From Nanohaloarchaea archaeon SW_4_43_9 (lineage in GTDB: Archaea > Nanohalarchaeota > Nanosalinia > Nanosalinales > Nanosalinaceae), in NCBI GenBank assembly GCA_003009815.1, contig PXPD01000014.1:14917-25588 (forward strand): 10,672 nt of DNA. Reading direction: 5' to 3'. Both the position numbers and the translations under genes were made by a program. The first letter of the stretch is position 1. Each line of letters begins with the position of its first letter. This document shows, piece after piece, positions 1 through 8,026 of the stretch. Under the pieces are notes generated by a model that saw nothing but the letters and a program-made list of their open reading frames with translations, did not search any database and was not told the DNA's origin.

Positions 1-1699
1 GCCCGAAAATGCAGTCACTCTTCCAGTTCCATATCGCCATGTGGTTAGGAACGGCTCGCTGTTTGTGCCTGAAACAAGCTGTCGAGCTCCTGGCTTGGGC
101 TCTGCTCCGTAGAAGCCTGAGGTTGATCCATCAATACTTACTTCTCGAGTTATAAAATGATTGTTATTATTCTTTATCAGGGAAACTGCTTTAGTGGAAG
201 CACCGCCACCCTGAAACTGGATCTCCTGTGATTTCACATCGCTGATAGAGTAACCGCCGGATAGCCTAGAGATCCCTGTTAGGAAGGGTTCGTTCGGGTC
301 CTGTCCTACCATTACAGATATGATCTTCTGCTCTGATTCCTCTGCCAGTTCTCTCGAGTTCCGAGTATCGTTGTAGAAGTCTCCAAGCGGGGTAATCTTT
401 CCGTCGCTTATCAGCATCAGATTGCCTTCTCCATCCATAATCTCCTGACCAGCCCTTATAGCCCGGTAATGAAGGTTGTTTCCTCCGGTAGGTACGTTCG
501 TTATTCCTCCCCGGAGTTTCTCTCGGTGGTTGTTTTCTCCAAGAGGTTTTGGCTTGCTGATAAGGTAGGGTTCGTCGTTATAGTACAGGGCACCAACTTT
601 TGATCCGGTAGGAAGAGTGTCCGAGTCCAGCAGTAAATATGAGATTTTCTGTGTTCTCTCCAGTGCCCCGCCCTCATCTTTTCTTTCAAAACAGAAGGAC
701 TCTGTACCTTCTATACATTCTCCTCCGCTTCCCTTTTCTTATAGGGAGTACAGAGTTTTCCTCTTTAAGTTTGCCTGTATAGATTAATCCGTTTCCTTCT
801 GCGGTGTAACTTGCCAGATCTGCCTCGTTAAAGTTTTTCTTGGCGATTACGGCGTAGTAAGGGCTTAGATCTTCCGGTAGCCGGTCTCGCTGTTCAAAGG
901 AGTAGAAATCACTGAACTCTTGGCTTATACGGCCTTTATCTCCTAGTACCAGTATTTCGGGTTTCTCCGCCACTTTAACGGTCTTATAGTAGTTATTGTT
1001 ATCTCTGAATTTATCTCTTGAAGCTATTGATGCTTCAATAGTTTTGTATCCTTCTTCGTCAAATGTTTCTGTGAACTGCCATTTGCCCTCAATCCCGGTT
1101 TTCTGTAGTTCAACAACCTCATCGTTAAGCTTTACCTGTGGTTCTGGGATGGTTTCCTCTGTTGAGCTAACTTTCACGTTGAATGTGTTTCCTGCTCCGA
1201 TATAAGTTGTTTCAGGACCTTCAATTTTTACAGCTGACTCTGGATCGAACTCAGGTTTCAAAATATTTAGTGTTGAGTTTCTCTGATTCACTCTATCAGA
1301 AACCCGGTTAAGCGAGCTTGAGGACTGTAGATCGGAGATCAGCAGGTATGTTTTATCATTATCTATATTTTGCAGGATTCCTGAAGATAGATCAGAGATG
1401 TTCCCTGAGGCTATACTTCTTCTCTCTACTTCCATATCCTCAAATTCGAGGTTGGGATTATGCATTATTTCTGTGGAGCGGGAGTTATCCTCAAGTATAA
1501 CTACTCTGTCCTTGGAGCTTCTTTCCTCTGAAACAGTTAGTGAGGGAGAGGCAAGCACAAATGCGATAAGTAAAACTGTAAGTGCTTTGGTGAAAGCCGT
1601 GATTTTTTTGAAATTTGTTTCTCTTGTAATTGCTAGATAGAGCGCTGGGAGAGCAAGTATTCCTGCCAAGAGGAAGTAAGGCTGACCGAAGGTTATCAC
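1..1699 (-). CDS. Membrane-anchored vWA / GATase-like protein, frame-broken and partial at the left edge
   Basis: The start is GTG at 1699-1697, in a GTGA overlap with the upstream vWA gene and with GGTGAG just before it. The first frame gives two N-terminal membrane helices (residues about 8-25 and 37-53). A short vWA-like segment follows with D71-x-S-x-S and a LLISDLQ strand, then a beta-sandwich and a Rossmann-like part. This frame stops at 686. From about 738 down to position 1 the coding sense continues uninterrupted in the +1 frame: a second vWA domain (KISYLLLD, KVGALYYND, TNVPTGGNN, LMLISDGK), then a tail with PKPGARQLVSGTN and WRYGTGRVTAFSG, typical of the glutamine-amidotransferase-like vWA family. 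About 565 residues are visible and the C-terminus lies outside. The second vWA domain lacks the usual loop and helix after its first strand. Role is inferred only: a surface or membrane scaffold paired with the 1696-3417 product. It may be decaying, programmed to shift, or mis-sequenced. Confidence 0.8.
731..738 (-). other. Site of the +1 reading-frame break
   Basis: On the minus strand the run GAAAAGGG lies where the N-terminal and C-terminal coding frames exchange. The new frame has a stop (TAA, 741-739) just before it and the old frame stops at 688-686, so the shift must lie between them. Removing one base from the A or G run joins the frames as ...LPIRKGSGGECIEG.... Downstream, GGAGGAG is a strong Shine-Dalgarno-like string, and the old frame passes through consecutive CGG AGG AGA codons. 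Both are features linked to +1 shifting elsewhere, but a homopolymer error or a real mutation is equally possible. Confidence 0.7.
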
Positions 1700-3417
1700 T
1701 GTAACTCACCCAATCTGTAGAGATATCCGAATTCAAGTAATGTCATTATCAGTATCATAATTACAAAATATTTTTGAAGAGATAGTTCAGTTGTCTCTCC
1801 GGAAACTGATAGTTCTTCTATGTCTGTTGCGTCTCTTAAGGATTCGTCTTCGCTAAGCATGTTTGCTGCAACGGCTCCTTTTGAAGTCTCGTAGAATCCG
1901 GTTTGAGTGAGCTTGGTTCGTTCTGAGTATTCTTCACCGCCAGGAGAAGTTATAGAGTCTCGTTTTATTTCCGCTCCCGTCATCAGATTTAGATCGGATG
2001 CAGAGGGATTCTCGGTCATTTCCGTCGTTATCTCTTTCCAGAATACGGGATAAAGGAAGTTGTTCCTGAAACTCTGATCTTCAATGTTGTAAAGAAGAAA
2101 CTCTCCGCTGCCATATTCTGAGCGGATCACAGCGTTCGAACCGACCGAGTATCTTTCTCCTGATATCTTTTCTATGTTTCTAATTTCCATTTCGCCAAGA
2201 CTGGTTTCTATTGGCTTCTTGATGGTTACTGTCTGATTTATTGTGTTTCCGTTATCCCTTACTGGTAGATCTTGGAATTCAAGACTTGAGAAATCGGGTT
2301 TTCCAAATAAGACAAGATTAGCTTTTCCCTCTCTTACATCCTCTTGGATATCTCTTACAGTCTGCGAAAGCATTCCCTCGCTATCACCTATAATATACAT
2401 GTCGGCATTGAGCTCCTCGTCAATCGGAGTATCGTAGTGAGTCATTGATGTGAAGTCTATAAGTTCAAACACTTTGGCGAGATAACGGTTCTTCTTATCT
2501 GAAATGAAAGCGACCTCAATATTCTTATCTTCAGGTATGTAGAAGTAAGCGGTGTTATCTGTTTGGAACCCATCTTCCTCAATAGTCACAGTGTTTCTTC
2601 CTGTCCGGCTTTCGAACTGCACGGTTTCAACGCTCTTGCCATTTATCTCTATATTTTCTTTCTGATTCTCCGAGCTTACTTCAAGTGTTTTAGTTCTGTC
2701 TTCGAAATTCTTCACATCGATTGAAGTATTCCGCTCTCCGACGTCTATATCAACTATCCCATGACGGTTTCTTCTTTCCGTTTCAATTACTTGGAATCTT
2801 TTTCCGGCGGATCTGAACCTGTCAAGGATTTGTTCAGGATCTCTATTGTCCACGGTCTGATCCAGATCACTGGCGACAAATACGCTTCCTTGGAATCTTT
2901 TAGCAGTTTCGAGCCCTGAGACTATATCGGTCTCCGTCTGTGCCGGTTTAATGTTTCGGATTAAGGTTTCTGCCCGGTAATCGGGAACCCTCTCTGCAAC
3001 TATTCTTGCCTCGTCCTCAACCACTATAACTGTGTTTTGCTCTCCTGTTTTGTCCAAAAGAAAGCTTTTTGCGTCTTCAAGCTCTGCCATACTTCCTGAT
3101 CTGTCAAGGATTAGCACCGAGTTCTCTGGTTGTCCTGCGCCTTCTAGGAAAGGCTCTGCAAATGCAAGGGCGAATCCGGTCACTATTAGTATATGGAGTA
3201 GAAGCAGAAAGTTTCGGGAGATCATTCTGAATGCCTGACTCGTCGATTCCGATTCCCCGCTATTCTGAAAGAACATGAATGAGGGCATCACTTCTTTCTC
3301 AGGGTCTTTCTTGATCAGGTAGAAAATTATAAGTGGTAGAAGAGCTGACAGTGCAATTAATCCTGCTGGATTCAGGAAGTAGTTGCTGAGAACTGGTTGA
3401 ATTGTTTCGAGTACCAT
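1696..3417 (-). CDS. BatA-like membrane protein with vWA domain
   Basis: 573 residues starting at ATG 3417-3415. The N-terminus matches the aerotolerance-regulator (BatA) type: a helix at 17-36 with FLNPAGLIALSALLPLIIF, a PSFMFF element at 45-50 and a second helix at 70-87. A vWA domain follows directly, with an intact MIDAS motif D105-R-S107-G-S109, a TETD loop and a VFVASDLD strand. Next comes a beta-sandwich (about 215-320) and a Rossmann/GATase1-like region with NADMYIIGDSEG. A last helix near 545-563 anchors the C-terminus. The domains between the helices probably face outside. The gene lies 39 bases after lhr and overlaps the next vWA gene by four bases, so the two products are probably partners. 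Related pairs often lie beside MoxR ATPase and DUF58 genes; none is in the window. Function is inferred as a metal-dependent adhesion or assembly platform. Confidence 0.85.
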   Translation of the reverse strand: MVLETIQPVLSNYFLNPAGLIALSALLPLIIFYLIKKDPEKEVMPSFMFFQNSGESESTSQAFRMISRNFLLLLHILIVTGFALAFAEPFLEGAGQPENSVLILDRSGSMAELEDAKSFLLDKTGEQNTVIVVEDEARIVAERVPDYRAETLIRNIKPAQTETDIVSGLETAKRFQGSVFVASDLDQTVDNRDPEQILDRFRSAGKRFQVIETERRNRHGIVDIDVGERNTSIDVKNFEDRTKTLEVSSENQKENIEINGKSVETVQFESRTGRNTVTIEEDGFQTDNTAYFYIPEDKNIEVAFISDKKNRYLAKVFELIDFTSMTHYDTPIDEELNADMYIIGDSEGMLSQTVRDIQEDVREGKANLVLFGKPDFSSLEFQDLPVRDNGNTINQTVTIKKPIETSLGEMEIRNIEKISGERYSVGSNAVIRSEYGSGEFLLYNIEDQSFRNNFLYPVFWKEITTEMTENPSASDLNLMTGAEIKRDSITSPGGEEYSERTKLTQTGFYETSKGAVAANMLSEDESLRDATDIEELSVSGETTELSLQKYFVIMILIMTLLEFGYLYRLGELQ

Positions 3418-3456
3418 TATATGTGTCTTCTAACTTTCTATCTACTAAATTTTGTT

Positions 3457-6150
3457 CTACTGCTTCTTTTCAATCCGTTTCATTACCTGGTTGTGTAACT
3501 GTTGTAGACGCTCCTTTTTATCTTCCATCTTGACTACATCTGTGCTTCCCTGCAGCAGAAGATTGTGGCTGAAAGGTGAAGGTATATCCGATTCACACAT
3601 CTCGATTTCTATCTCTTCATCCTCGATCTTCTCCACCACCTCTTTCGTATGTCTGATATCCATCGCGTCTTCCATGATCTCCCTGTAGGTCTCATTGATC
3701 ATAGAGAAATCTTCTCCATACTCGTTCCTCAAAGTGGAGATCAAGAAATGACCTTTCATCTGCTGCTGGCCAACCGTCTTCGAATTACCGCCGTAGTTTC
3801 TCAGTATCATTAATGATCTACCAGCTACATGCCTGAATCTTCTTTTCATCAGTTCTGTCTTCGCGACCGCATTCTTCAGCTCCTCTTTTAGATCGCACTC
3901 TGTCAGCTGGTCGATCAATCGGCCAATATCTATGGGTCTTCTTGGAGTGATCAGTATGAAGCCATTGTCGTCGATCACTATCCCTATGTTGGAACCGATT
4001 CTCTTCTGGAGAAGATGTGCCAGTATTCTCGCCATCGCATCGTGCGCTCTTCTTCCATAAATCGTGTGAAAGATAAAGTTCTGCCGGTTATCATCGTCAA
4101 TGTATTTCTCCACCGTGATACTATCATGAGTGGATACTGTTCCAAGAAAATCCTTCTGTTCTTTGATGTATCTATATATTGCCTCTGCTGTGTTCTCATC
4201 GAGATAGTAGTTGTGCATAATCCACTGGATGATATCATCATCTCCTGCACCCATCTCCATCTGTCTTGCGACCTGTTTTCTGAACTTACCGATTTTCACT
4301 CCTAAATCATAGGAAAGAGGAAGCCTTTCAGAGTACCATGATGGAACAGTTGGTGAAGCGTTCGGTTTTGGATCAACAAACACGTTCATCCCTTTTGTAT
4401 AGCTGAACTTGTAGGTTGATCCCCCGAGTGTGAAGATGTCTCCTTTAGTTAACCGGTCTAAGAATTCTTCGTCCAGCGATCCAACATAGCTTCCTTCACC
4501 CCGAGTCTTGACATCGTAGCCGGATTCATCAGGTATTGTGCCGATGTTTGTCATGTAGATTACCCGGGTCATCTTACCGCTCCTGCCGAATCTTTTCTCG
4601 TCCCGGTCAATCCAGATCTTGCGATAAACATTCTGATCCTCCAGCTCATATTCTCCTCCGAGATATTTCATAACCTGGTCAAAGTCTTCTCGAGAAAGAT
4701 CTCTGTAGCAGTAGCTTCTTTTGATAATATTGAATGCATGATCAATGTTCCATTTATGATCGCATGCCATCCCGACAATGTGCTGGGCTAAGACATCAAG
4801 GCATTCTGTAGGTATCTGTATACGATCTAGTTCGTCTTCTTTCGCACATTTAGTTAGAACCGAGCATTCTACCGCGTCGTCTCTGTCGACTACTATCATT
4901 TTGCCTTTGGCTTTTTCTCCAATCTGGTGTCCGCTTCTCCCGATTCTTTGGATTCCTCTGGCGACACCTTTTGGCGATCCAAGCTGCAGGACGAGATCAA
5001 CTGAACCGATGTCTACTCCCAGTTCGAGCGAGGTCGATGTTACTCCAACTCTCATATTCCCTTTCTTCAGGTTCTCCTCGACCTCCAGTCGCTTCTCCCG
5101 GCTCATTGAAGAATGGTGAGCTCCTATATTTTCGTCGTAGAAATTCGGGAAACGATCTTTCAGATTGTTGACAACTCTTTCGGTTGCAGAACGAGTATTT
5201 GTGAAGATGATTGTGGATTCGTGATCCTGTATCAGGTTATGCATCTGATCGTACATCGCCTCATTGATCTCCTGTGGAGGTGTATGAATTAGATCCCGAA
5301 CAGGTGAGACTGTCTCTAGATCAATTTCCTTCGAAGCTGCAGTATCCACAATCTTACATCCTCTTGTTTCATAGTCCTCGGGTTCAGCTTTCTCTGCGGC
5401 AGTTATCTCTTCCCCGTATTCTGTCTCGTCTGTCCAGGTTTCTTCTTCTACATTATATCCTACCAGGTACTTCGCTATCTCATCGATCGGTGCCTGCGTA
5501 GCTGATAACCCGATTCTGGTAGGTGGTTCATGAGCTAAATCTTCAAGTCTTTCAAGTGACATCGAGAGATGTACACCTCTCTTGTTCTCGGAAAGAGAGT
5601 GGATCTCGTCTACGATCGTGTATTTGATATTTCTCATCTTCTCCCGGAACTTCGGGGAGGAAAGAAGTATTCCAAGCGATTCAGGCGTAGTTATCATTAT
5701 GTGAGGTGGCTTATCCCTCATCTTCGCTTTCTCTGCATCGGTGGTGTCTCCTGTCCTAACTGCGCTCCTGACCTCAGGAACATCGTACTCCATCTCTTCG
5801 GCTTTTTCCTTTATTCCATTCAGAGGGTCCTCAAGGTTTCTTTCAATATCGTTTCCAAGAGCTCTCAGTGGAGAGACATAGAGAACGTATACCTCATCCT
5901 CAAGCTCACCTTTATCACCCATTAAGAAAAGCTCGTTGAGAGCTGACATGAATGCTGAAACCGTCTTTCCTGACCCGGTAGGTGCGCATATCAGGGAGTT
6001 CTCATTGCTGTGGATGAGTTCAAAAGAATACTGCTGAGGTTTACTCAGAGAGGGAAACTGGTCGTTGAACCATTCTTTGACATAAGGTTCAAAGCTCTCC
6101 GGAAGAGTTTCCGATGCTTTATCATTTTCTACAAATGTTATCTCGTTCAT
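3457..6150 (-). CDS. lhr: Lhr-type superfamily 2 ATP-dependent helicase
   Basis: 897 residues, a normal length for an archaeal Lhr core. Visible motifs in order: Q-motif-like PSLSKPQQ (33-40), Walker A APTGSGKT (56-63), Ia VSPLRALGND (92-101), TTPES (154-158), DEIH (181-184), SAT (216-218), IIFTNTRSATERV (314-326), TSTSLELGVDIG (371-382) and QRIGRSGH (401-408). The winged-helix and Lhr-specific C-terminal region follow. The family unwinds DNA or RNA:DNA hybrids with 3'-5' polarity in repair; the in vivo role in archaea is not settled. An acidic stretch of some 35 residues (about 234-262) is inserted between the two RecA lobes. The ATG at 6150-6148 follows a TATA-like box at the right distance for a leaderless message. 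Two vWA genes follow within 39 bases and may be co-transcribed without a shared function. Confidence 0.95.
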   Translation of the reverse strand: MNEITFVENDKASETLPESFEPYVKEWFNDQFPSLSKPQQYSFELIHSNENSLICAPTGSGKTVSAFMSALNELFLMGDKGELEDEVYVLYVSPLRALGNDIERNLEDPLNGIKEKAEEMEYDVPEVRSAVRTGDTTDAEKAKMRDKPPHIMITTPESLGILLSSPKFREKMRNIKYTIVDEIHSLSENKRGVHLSMSLERLEDLAHEPPTRIGLSATQAPIDEIAKYLVGYNVEEETWTDETEYGEEITAAEKAEPEDYETRGCKIVDTAASKEIDLETVSPVRDLIHTPPQEINEAMYDQMHNLIQDHESTIIFTNTRSATERVVNNLKDRFPNFYDENIGAHHSSMSREKRLEVEENLKKGNMRVGVTSTSLELGVDIGSVDLVLQLGSPKGVARGIQRIGRSGHQIGEKAKGKMIVVDRDDAVECSVLTKCAKEDELDRIQIPTECLDVLAQHIVGMACDHKWNIDHAFNIIKRSYCYRDLSREDFDQVMKYLGGEYELEDQNVYRKIWIDRDEKRFGRSGKMTRVIYMTNIGTIPDESGYDVKTRGEGSYVGSLDEEFLDRLTKGDIFTLGGSTYKFSYTKGMNVFVDPKPNASPTVPSWYSERLPLSYDLGVKIGKFRKQVARQMEMGAGDDDIIQWIMHNYYLDENTAEAIYRYIKEQKDFLGTVSTHDSITVEKYIDDDNRQNFIFHTIYGRRAHDAMARILAHLLQKRIGSNIGIVIDDNGFILITPRRPIDIGRLIDQLTECDLKEELKNAVAKTELMKRRFRHVAGRSLMILRNYGGNSKTVGQQQMKGHFLISTLRNEYGEDFSMINETYREIMEDAMDIRHTKEVVEKIEDEEIEIEMCESDIPSPFSHNLLLQGSTDVVKMEDKKERLQQLHNQVMKRIEKKQ

Positions 6151-6171
6151 GTATCAGGAAGCGCATACAAA

Positions 6172-6178
6172 CTTTAAG
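6172..6178 (-). promoter_or_regulatory. TATA-like box for lhr
   Basis: CTTAAAG on the minus strand ends 21 bases before the lhr ATG, centred near -25. This predicts transcription starting at or just before the start codon. No clear Shine-Dalgarno precedes the ATG, which supports a leaderless mRNA. Confidence 0.45.
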
Positions 6179-6191
6179 TGACTACAAATGT

Positions 6192-6232
6192 CCTGCTAAC
6201 TTCTGAAAAAGAAAACCTGTTAAGCCTGTTAG
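6192..6232 (-). repeat. Three CCTGYTAR repeats upstream of the lhr promoter
   Basis: CCTGCTAA (6192-6199), CCTGTTAA (6216-6223) and CCTGTTAG (6225-6232) on the plus strand sit just upstream of the lhr TATA box, in the spacer after the membrane-protein gene. The last two are 9 bases apart. They could be operator half-sites, or part of the 3' end signal of the upstream gene. Confidence 0.3.
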
Positions 6233-6237
6233 AATGC

Positions 6238-7002
6238 TTAGGTGTAGAGTGCTAGTGTGAGCATAAGTATTATCAGTCCTAGATTGGCTTCTACCAGATT
6301 TCTGGTGGCTTCTCCAGCTTTTTCTTCCATATTGATCGACTCCGCGTTTTCTGCAGTCTGGTTTGCAAGTTTTTCTGGTATTTCCTCCTGTGCTCCTGTA
6401 AATGCCTGATTAAGCTCTGAGTTTTTTTCCTGATTGAAATTGGTTTCGCTGAGCACATGTGATCTTGTCAGAACTATCGTGTTTTCGCTTGTCTTTCTCA
6501 CAATTTCGGTTCCGGCTTCTTGCTGAATATCTGCGAGATTGGTCTGATCCATTACTATGGAGGTCTGTTTCTCGGATACTTCTGAGATAGTTGACACGAC
6601 ATTTTGTTTTATGTCCGGCTGTGTCTGTGCGGCTCCAAATATTATTAAACCCAGTATCAGCCCTGTGAAAATCATAGGCATAAGTGTTGAACTGCTGTAG
6701 TTCCTGAAACCTTTCCCTTTCGAGAAGAGTGAGATGAGGGTATTGCTAACAGCTATAAATACTGCTATAAAACCCATCAGAGCGCTTATAGGTATAAATA
6801 TCAGTGTTACGAAGCTCAACATTGATGCTGTCTTGAATCTGTCTCTCGAAATATATGCTGTATATCCGTAGAGAACAGTTATGGGCAGTAGGGCCAGTAA
6901 GGTGATAAGATTATCTAGGTCGACGAAGTATGCGGCTGAAATCGCAAGTAATGCAAGAGATGACTGCCCTACATATTCTATGTAGTCTTCGTCGAGATTC
7001 AT
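6238..7002 (-). CDS. Multi-spanning membrane protein of unknown function
   Basis: I do not recognise the family. From ATG 7002-7000 the product has 254 residues. Hydrophobic segments lie near residues 12-27, 32-51, 59-94 (probably two helices) and 104-124. A polar region of about 110 residues (125-235) follows, rich in Q, E, N, S and T with few aromatics, and looks partly helical. A final helix (241-254) reaches the C-terminus. This suggests four or five helices, a soluble domain probably on the outer face, and a tail anchor. An earlier in-frame TTG at 7086 would add 28 residues but overlap the E1-like gene by 59 bases. The ATG is preferred because TTTAAAAATATA lies about 25 bases upstream, as for a leaderless start. 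Nothing in the neighbours fixes its role. Confidence 0.75.
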   Translation of the reverse strand: MNLDEDYIEYVGQSSLALLAISAAYFVDLDNLITLLALLPITVLYGYTAYISRDRFKTASMLSFVTLIFIPISALMGFIAVFIAVSNTLISLFSKGKGFRNYSSSTLMPMIFTGLILGLIIFGAAQTQPDIKQNVVSTISEVSEKQTSIVMDQTNLADIQQEAGTEIVRKTSENTIVLTRSHVLSETNFNQEKNSELNQAFTGAQEEIPEKLANQTAENAESINMEEKAGEATRNLVEANLGLIILMLTLALYT

Positions 7003-7020
7003 GATTTCAAGTACTTGTTC

Positions 7021-7032
7021 TATATTTTTAAA
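7021..7032 (-). promoter_or_regulatory. TATA-like box inside the end of the E1-like gene
   Basis: TTTAAAAATATA on the minus strand overlaps the TAA stop of the E1-like gene (7030-7028) and is centred about 25 bases before the ATG at 7002. It argues for independent transcription of the membrane-protein gene and for that start over the upstream TTG. Confidence 0.45.
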
Positions 7033-7963
7033 TTCCGAGAGTTTCGGAATAAATCGCTTCTGCGTGACCTTTATCTTCAGCTTCAATTATAGCTCTTCCG
7101 TCGTTGAAAAGGGTGAATGATCTGCCTTCCACCTCTGCTCTTACCAAGTATTCGTTTTCAGTAAAACTGTCAGCTACCTTCTTCAGTTTCTCAGGTCCTG
7201 ATTCTGAGACCTGTTTCTCTACCTGGTACTTCTTCTCTCCACAAACCGCTACTGTCTGTCTTTTTGAGTTCAACCGGAGGTAGTCTTTTCTGTCACAGAC
7301 TTTGCATTCCCCATCATCAACGTCAAACTCTTCTCCTGATACAGTCTCCAGTTTCTCACCAACTTCCCTGTCCGAAAGGTATTCTACAGCTTTTAAAGAG
7401 GATTTTGCAGCGGCTATAGTAGATGTTTCTCTCATTATTCCTGAAGTTTCACATGTTTCGAGTTTCCCTGTGTTTATATCCTCAAATATACAGTTGAAGC
7501 ATTTCTGCCTGAAGAACATTGAGTAACCTTTTTCTCCGAGTGCGGAAGTATAGATCCATGGTTTTCCCTCTTTTTGACAGTACTCGGAAATCAGGTGGCG
7601 AGCTTCGAGGTTGTCTGTACCATCCATCACCAGAGCTACACTGTCCAGAATATCAGTATTTTCAGGGTGTAGACTTTCAACTACTGCCTTTACATCGGTA
7701 AACTTTGAGAGTTCTTTTTCAGCAGCCTTCGCTTTCGGCAGTGATTTTTCGCATTGATCAGGTGTGTAAATGTTTGAGGAGTAGCAGTCGTTCGGCTCCA
7801 GGTAATCACGGTCAACTAGCAGTAAATTGGCTCCGTGTCGGGCAAGGTTCTCGGCTATAACTGATCCTGTAGCTCCTAACCCCACAATAGCCACTCTTGA
7901 ACTCTTTAATTTCTCAACCTCGTGTTTTGAATAGTTCCGCAACGCCTTGAATCGACTGAACAT
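7028..7963 (-). CDS. E1-like (ThiF/MoeB/HesA family) adenylyltransferase
   Basis: 311 residues. Family enzymes adenylate the C-terminal glycine of a ubiquitin-like sulfur carrier (SAMP, MoaD or ThiS type) for tRNA thiolation, molybdopterin or thiamin synthesis, or protein modification. Seen here: nucleotide-binding VGLGATGS (27-34), D51 ending the second strand, SSNIY (62-66, in place of the usual SNLNRQ), and the hallmark DGTDN (114-118). C171 lies where MoeB/UbaA enzymes have their active-site cysteine. Two zinc pairs, C155-x2-C158 and C220-x2-C223, complete the Zn knuckle. The C-terminal 80 residues add a small domain with LFNDGRAIIEAED, as in archaeal members. The N-terminal arm is short and lacks a clear RYSRQ. 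The start is ATG 7963-7961, with GGAG seven bases upstream and a TATA-like box beyond. No sulfur-carrier partner lies in the window, so the pathway is unassigned. Confidence 0.9.
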   Translation of the reverse strand: MFSRFKALRNYSKHEVEKLKSSRVAIVGLGATGSVIAENLARHGANLLLVDRDYLEPNDCYSSNIYTPDQCEKSLPKAKAAEKELSKFTDVKAVVESLHPENTDILDSVALVMDGTDNLEARHLISEYCQKEGKPWIYTSALGEKGYSMFFRQKCFNCIFEDINTGKLETCETSGIMRETSTIAAAKSSLKAVEYLSDREVGEKLETVSGEEFDVDDGECKVCDRKDYLRLNSKRQTVAVCGEKKYQVEKQVSESGPEKLKKVADSFTENEYLVRAEVEGRSFTLFNDGRAIIEAEDKGHAEAIYSETLGI

Positions 7964-7982
7964 GGGTTCTCTCCAGGGACCG

Positions 7983-8001
7983 ATTTTATTAAAACTATAC
8001 A
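7983..8001. promoter_or_regulatory. Divergent promoter between the E1-like gene and mscS
   Basis: The 63-base spacer 7964-8026 must serve both genes. On the minus strand TTTTAATAAAAT (7983-7994) is centred about 25 bases before the E1-like ATG. On the plus strand ATTAAAACTATAC (7988-8000) lies about 27-39 bases before the mscS ATG. The boxes overlap, so the two promoters probably compete or share binding. Confidence 0.45.
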
Positions 8002-8026
8002 GTTTACCATAAATGTGGATTAAACA

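Noticed and set aside
501..689. Separate 62-residue minus-strand gene starting MKEKMRAGHWREH
   Set aside because: Shadow of the vWA gene: the neighbouring frame carries clear vWA and GATase-like sequence through the same stretch.
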